Shown in pieces: positions 62,572 to 63,794 of a stretch of 63,794 nucleotides of DNA (position 1 is the first letter of the stretch; each line of letters opens with the position of its first letter). The position numbers and the translations under genes were made by a program. The stretch is from a virus, in the IMG/VR virus record IMGVR_UViG_3300004282_000002, positions 1 to 63,794 of that record, one strand, 5' to 3'. The notes beneath the pieces were generated by a model, which saw nothing but the letters and a program-made list of their open reading frames with translations, searched no databases and was not told the DNA's origin.

Positions 62572-63180
62572 TTAAAAAGGGAGATCGTCCTCCTTTTTCT
62601 TATTAGGAGTGATGGTTAAACCATCATCCTTCTTATCTTCATCCATGGCTATAGCCACAGGAGTAACCTTATCATACTCTGTTATCTTCATCTTAGTATT
62701 CTCGTCAGAGATAAGACTAGGATCTTCAAACATAGTAGGCCACGTAGGTAAAGTTGGTCTATTTTTCTTATCATAGACTAACTTAATACGCAACTCTTTC
62801 TTATGATAAGACTTGCCTATGTCAGCAATAATCCTATTACAGAACTCTCCAAATGACGCTACAGGCCCAGTTTCATAACTAGGTGACAATAACACATTAG
62901 TGAGATTCTTCATAGTCCTATTGAACTTATCAAGCTCCTTATCAAACGCAGCCTTGTCAGGCACATACATAGAACCAATTTTATTTGGGGGGAAATAAGA
63001 TTTTCTAGCCACACAATTGTTTTTGTCTACTATCTCAACGTTTAACCATTCTGCCTTATCGGTCTTACGATATTCAATCTTATTGATATACCGTCCTCTA
63101 CTAATAGCATTATCTTTAGTTACAACAATTGGAAGTAAACCTCCATCACCACTCTTAATTCCATATTCACTCATACGCAA
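62572..63180 (-). CDS. SSB-like single-strand DNA-binding protein
   Basis: 202 residues. Residues 30-150 are beta-rich (RGRYINKIEYRKTDKAEWLN, KKELRIKLVYDKKNRPTLP), consistent with an OB fold. The acidic C-terminus ends KKKEDDLPF, the DDLPF-type tip that SSB proteins use to recruit partners. Likely coats single strands during replication and lies directly before the replication genes. Fold assignment is by appearance. Confidence 0.65.
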   Translation of the reverse strand: MRMSEYGIKSGDGGLLPIVVTKDNAISRGRYINKIEYRKTDKAEWLNVEIVDKNNCVARKSYFPPNKIGSMYVPDKAAFDKELDKFNRTMKNLTNVLLSPSYETGPVASFGEFCNRIIADIGKSYHKKELRIKLVYDKKNRPTLPTWPTMFEDPSLISDENTKMKITEYDKVTPVAIAMDEDKKDDGLTITPNKKKEDDLPF

Positions 63181-63189
63181 ATTGTTTTT

Positions 63190-63711
63190 TTAATTAATAC
63201 TTATTCTTTCTTCTGTTTCGCTATTTACCTTCACATTCTTATCCTTACCTATCGCTATTCGCTTGTCGTTGACATATGCGAACTTATAATAGTTATGGGA
63301 TATATCAAACTGTTCTCTGAACTCTTTTCCATAGGCACTCTCAGTGTTACATACTAATAGCTTAAACTCTGTCTTTCCTTCACCAAATAGTTCCTGTATA
63401 ACAGCGATTGTAGAGTCATGGAGAGGTACACTACCAGATAATATATCGCCGTCTTTTTTCTCTAGAGAGATACTGCGAATATGATCAGGAGGAAATACAT
63501 CTTTGACGTTTTCTAAGTCATCACATAACGAACCGTTTGTCTTCATAATAAGAAGTTCTTTTGGGGAGTTCTTCTTCTCTTCGTTTGTTGTCTCTATGAT
63601 AATGATTTTAGCGTCATCATGATCTAGATCCATTGTCTCTAAGGCTTCTACATTAAATACTAGCCTCTTATCCTCAATTGTTACTTTTGGAAAAAATTCT
63701 TCTTTTTTCAT
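63190..63711 (-). CDS. Unknown early protein
   Basis: 173 residues. Beta-rich, charged, with FPKVTIEDKRLVFNVEALET, LLVCNTESAYGKEFREQFDI and YYKFAYVNDKRIAIGKDKNV. No family recognised. It precedes the SSB-like gene by 9 bases and may act with it in replication. Confidence 0.5.
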   Translation of the reverse strand: MKKEEFFPKVTIEDKRLVFNVEALETMDLDHDDAKIIIIETTNEEKKNSPKELLIMKTNGSLCDDLENVKDVFPPDHIRSISLEKKDGDILSGSVPLHDSTIAVIQELFGEGKTEFKLLVCNTESAYGKEFREQFDISHNYYKFAYVNDKRIAIGKDKNVKVNSETEERISIN

Positions 63712-63719
63712 AATTTAGT

Positions 63720-63794
63720 TTAAATAAATATTTGATCCCAATGATTAGTGAATACTCCTGTTTCTAAATCTTTCTCTATTAAAAGAAACGTCTT
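63720..63794 (-). CDS. C-terminal end of a gene continuing outside the window
   Basis: 24 codons and a TAA on the minus strand (LLIEKDLETGVFTNHWDQIF ending in I), open to the window edge. The next ATG follows 9 bases downstream. Too short to identify. Confidence 0.5.
   Translation of the reverse strand, partial: KTFLLIEKDLETGVFTNHWDQIFI

Noticed and set aside
1-63794. Genome-wide reassignment of TAG to glutamine
   Set aside because: Several genes end in TAG immediately before the next start (11449-11451, 14116-14118, 15659-15661), and long genes are intact under the standard code.
1-63794. CRISPR array, insertion sequence or integrase
   Set aside because: No regularly spaced direct repeats, transposase or recombinase motifs were found.

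Overview
The window looks like a large part of a double-stranded DNA phage genome of the crAss-like group (Crassvirales) that infects a member of the Bacteroidota. Evidence: AT-rich DNA, no Shine-Dalgarno motifs, three Bacteroidota-type promoters (TTTG-N20-TATCTTTG), a virion module with a muzzle/stabilization-type protein followed by giant cargo proteins, a 4082-residue protein carrying the DFDID motif of crAss-like virion RNA polymerases, and two opposed gene blocks that converge on a shared terminator near 44.69 kb. The standard genetic code fits, because several genes end in TAG directly next to the following start.

Plus strand, 1-11.2 kb: tail fibre and spike locus. It holds two related beta-helix proteins, a lectin-like protein, several modular fibres and duplicated pieces that have been reshuffled between genes. 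11.2-13.5 kb: a promoter-led lysis-like cassette (DUF5675-like protein, a caspase-fold protease with intact His/Cys, a holin-like protein, and a secreted protein that may be an outer-membrane barrel). 13.5-19.5 kb: ring/hub-like proteins and the muzzle-like protein. 19.5-22.8 kb: a second, promoter-led fibre cassette (LamG-like, pectate-lyase-like, membrane protein). 22.8-44.65 kb: virion cargo, including the zincin plus RNA polymerase giant and a 1365-residue protein with a PD-(D/E)XK nuclease head.

Minus strand, read from 63.8 kb down to 44.7 kb: early and replication genes. They comprise an SSB-like protein, a tRNA-like gene, a run of small proteins, a Toprim primase, a peptide-bond/amide metabolism cassette (gamma-glutamylcyclotransferase, ATP-grasp, two amidoligase-type ligases, class II glutamine amidotransferase), zinc-binding and membrane miniproteins, a RusA resolvase, a GH16-like protein, a PD-(D/E)XK nuclease, a B12-dependent ribonucleotide reductase and an exonuclease-like protein. 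Most neighbours are coupled by ATGA overlaps.

The most unusual signal is a shared C-terminal tail, L-[NPS]-K-[NHK]-[TVI]-[KR]-T-I, on eight small early proteins with otherwise different bodies, plus one weaker copy. It may be a protein tag, possibly a substrate of the amidoligase cassette, or a junction sequence spread by cassette insertion. No stretch over 300 bases lacks a gene. Terminase, portal, major capsid, DNA polymerase body and integrase genes are not seen and may lie outside the window.
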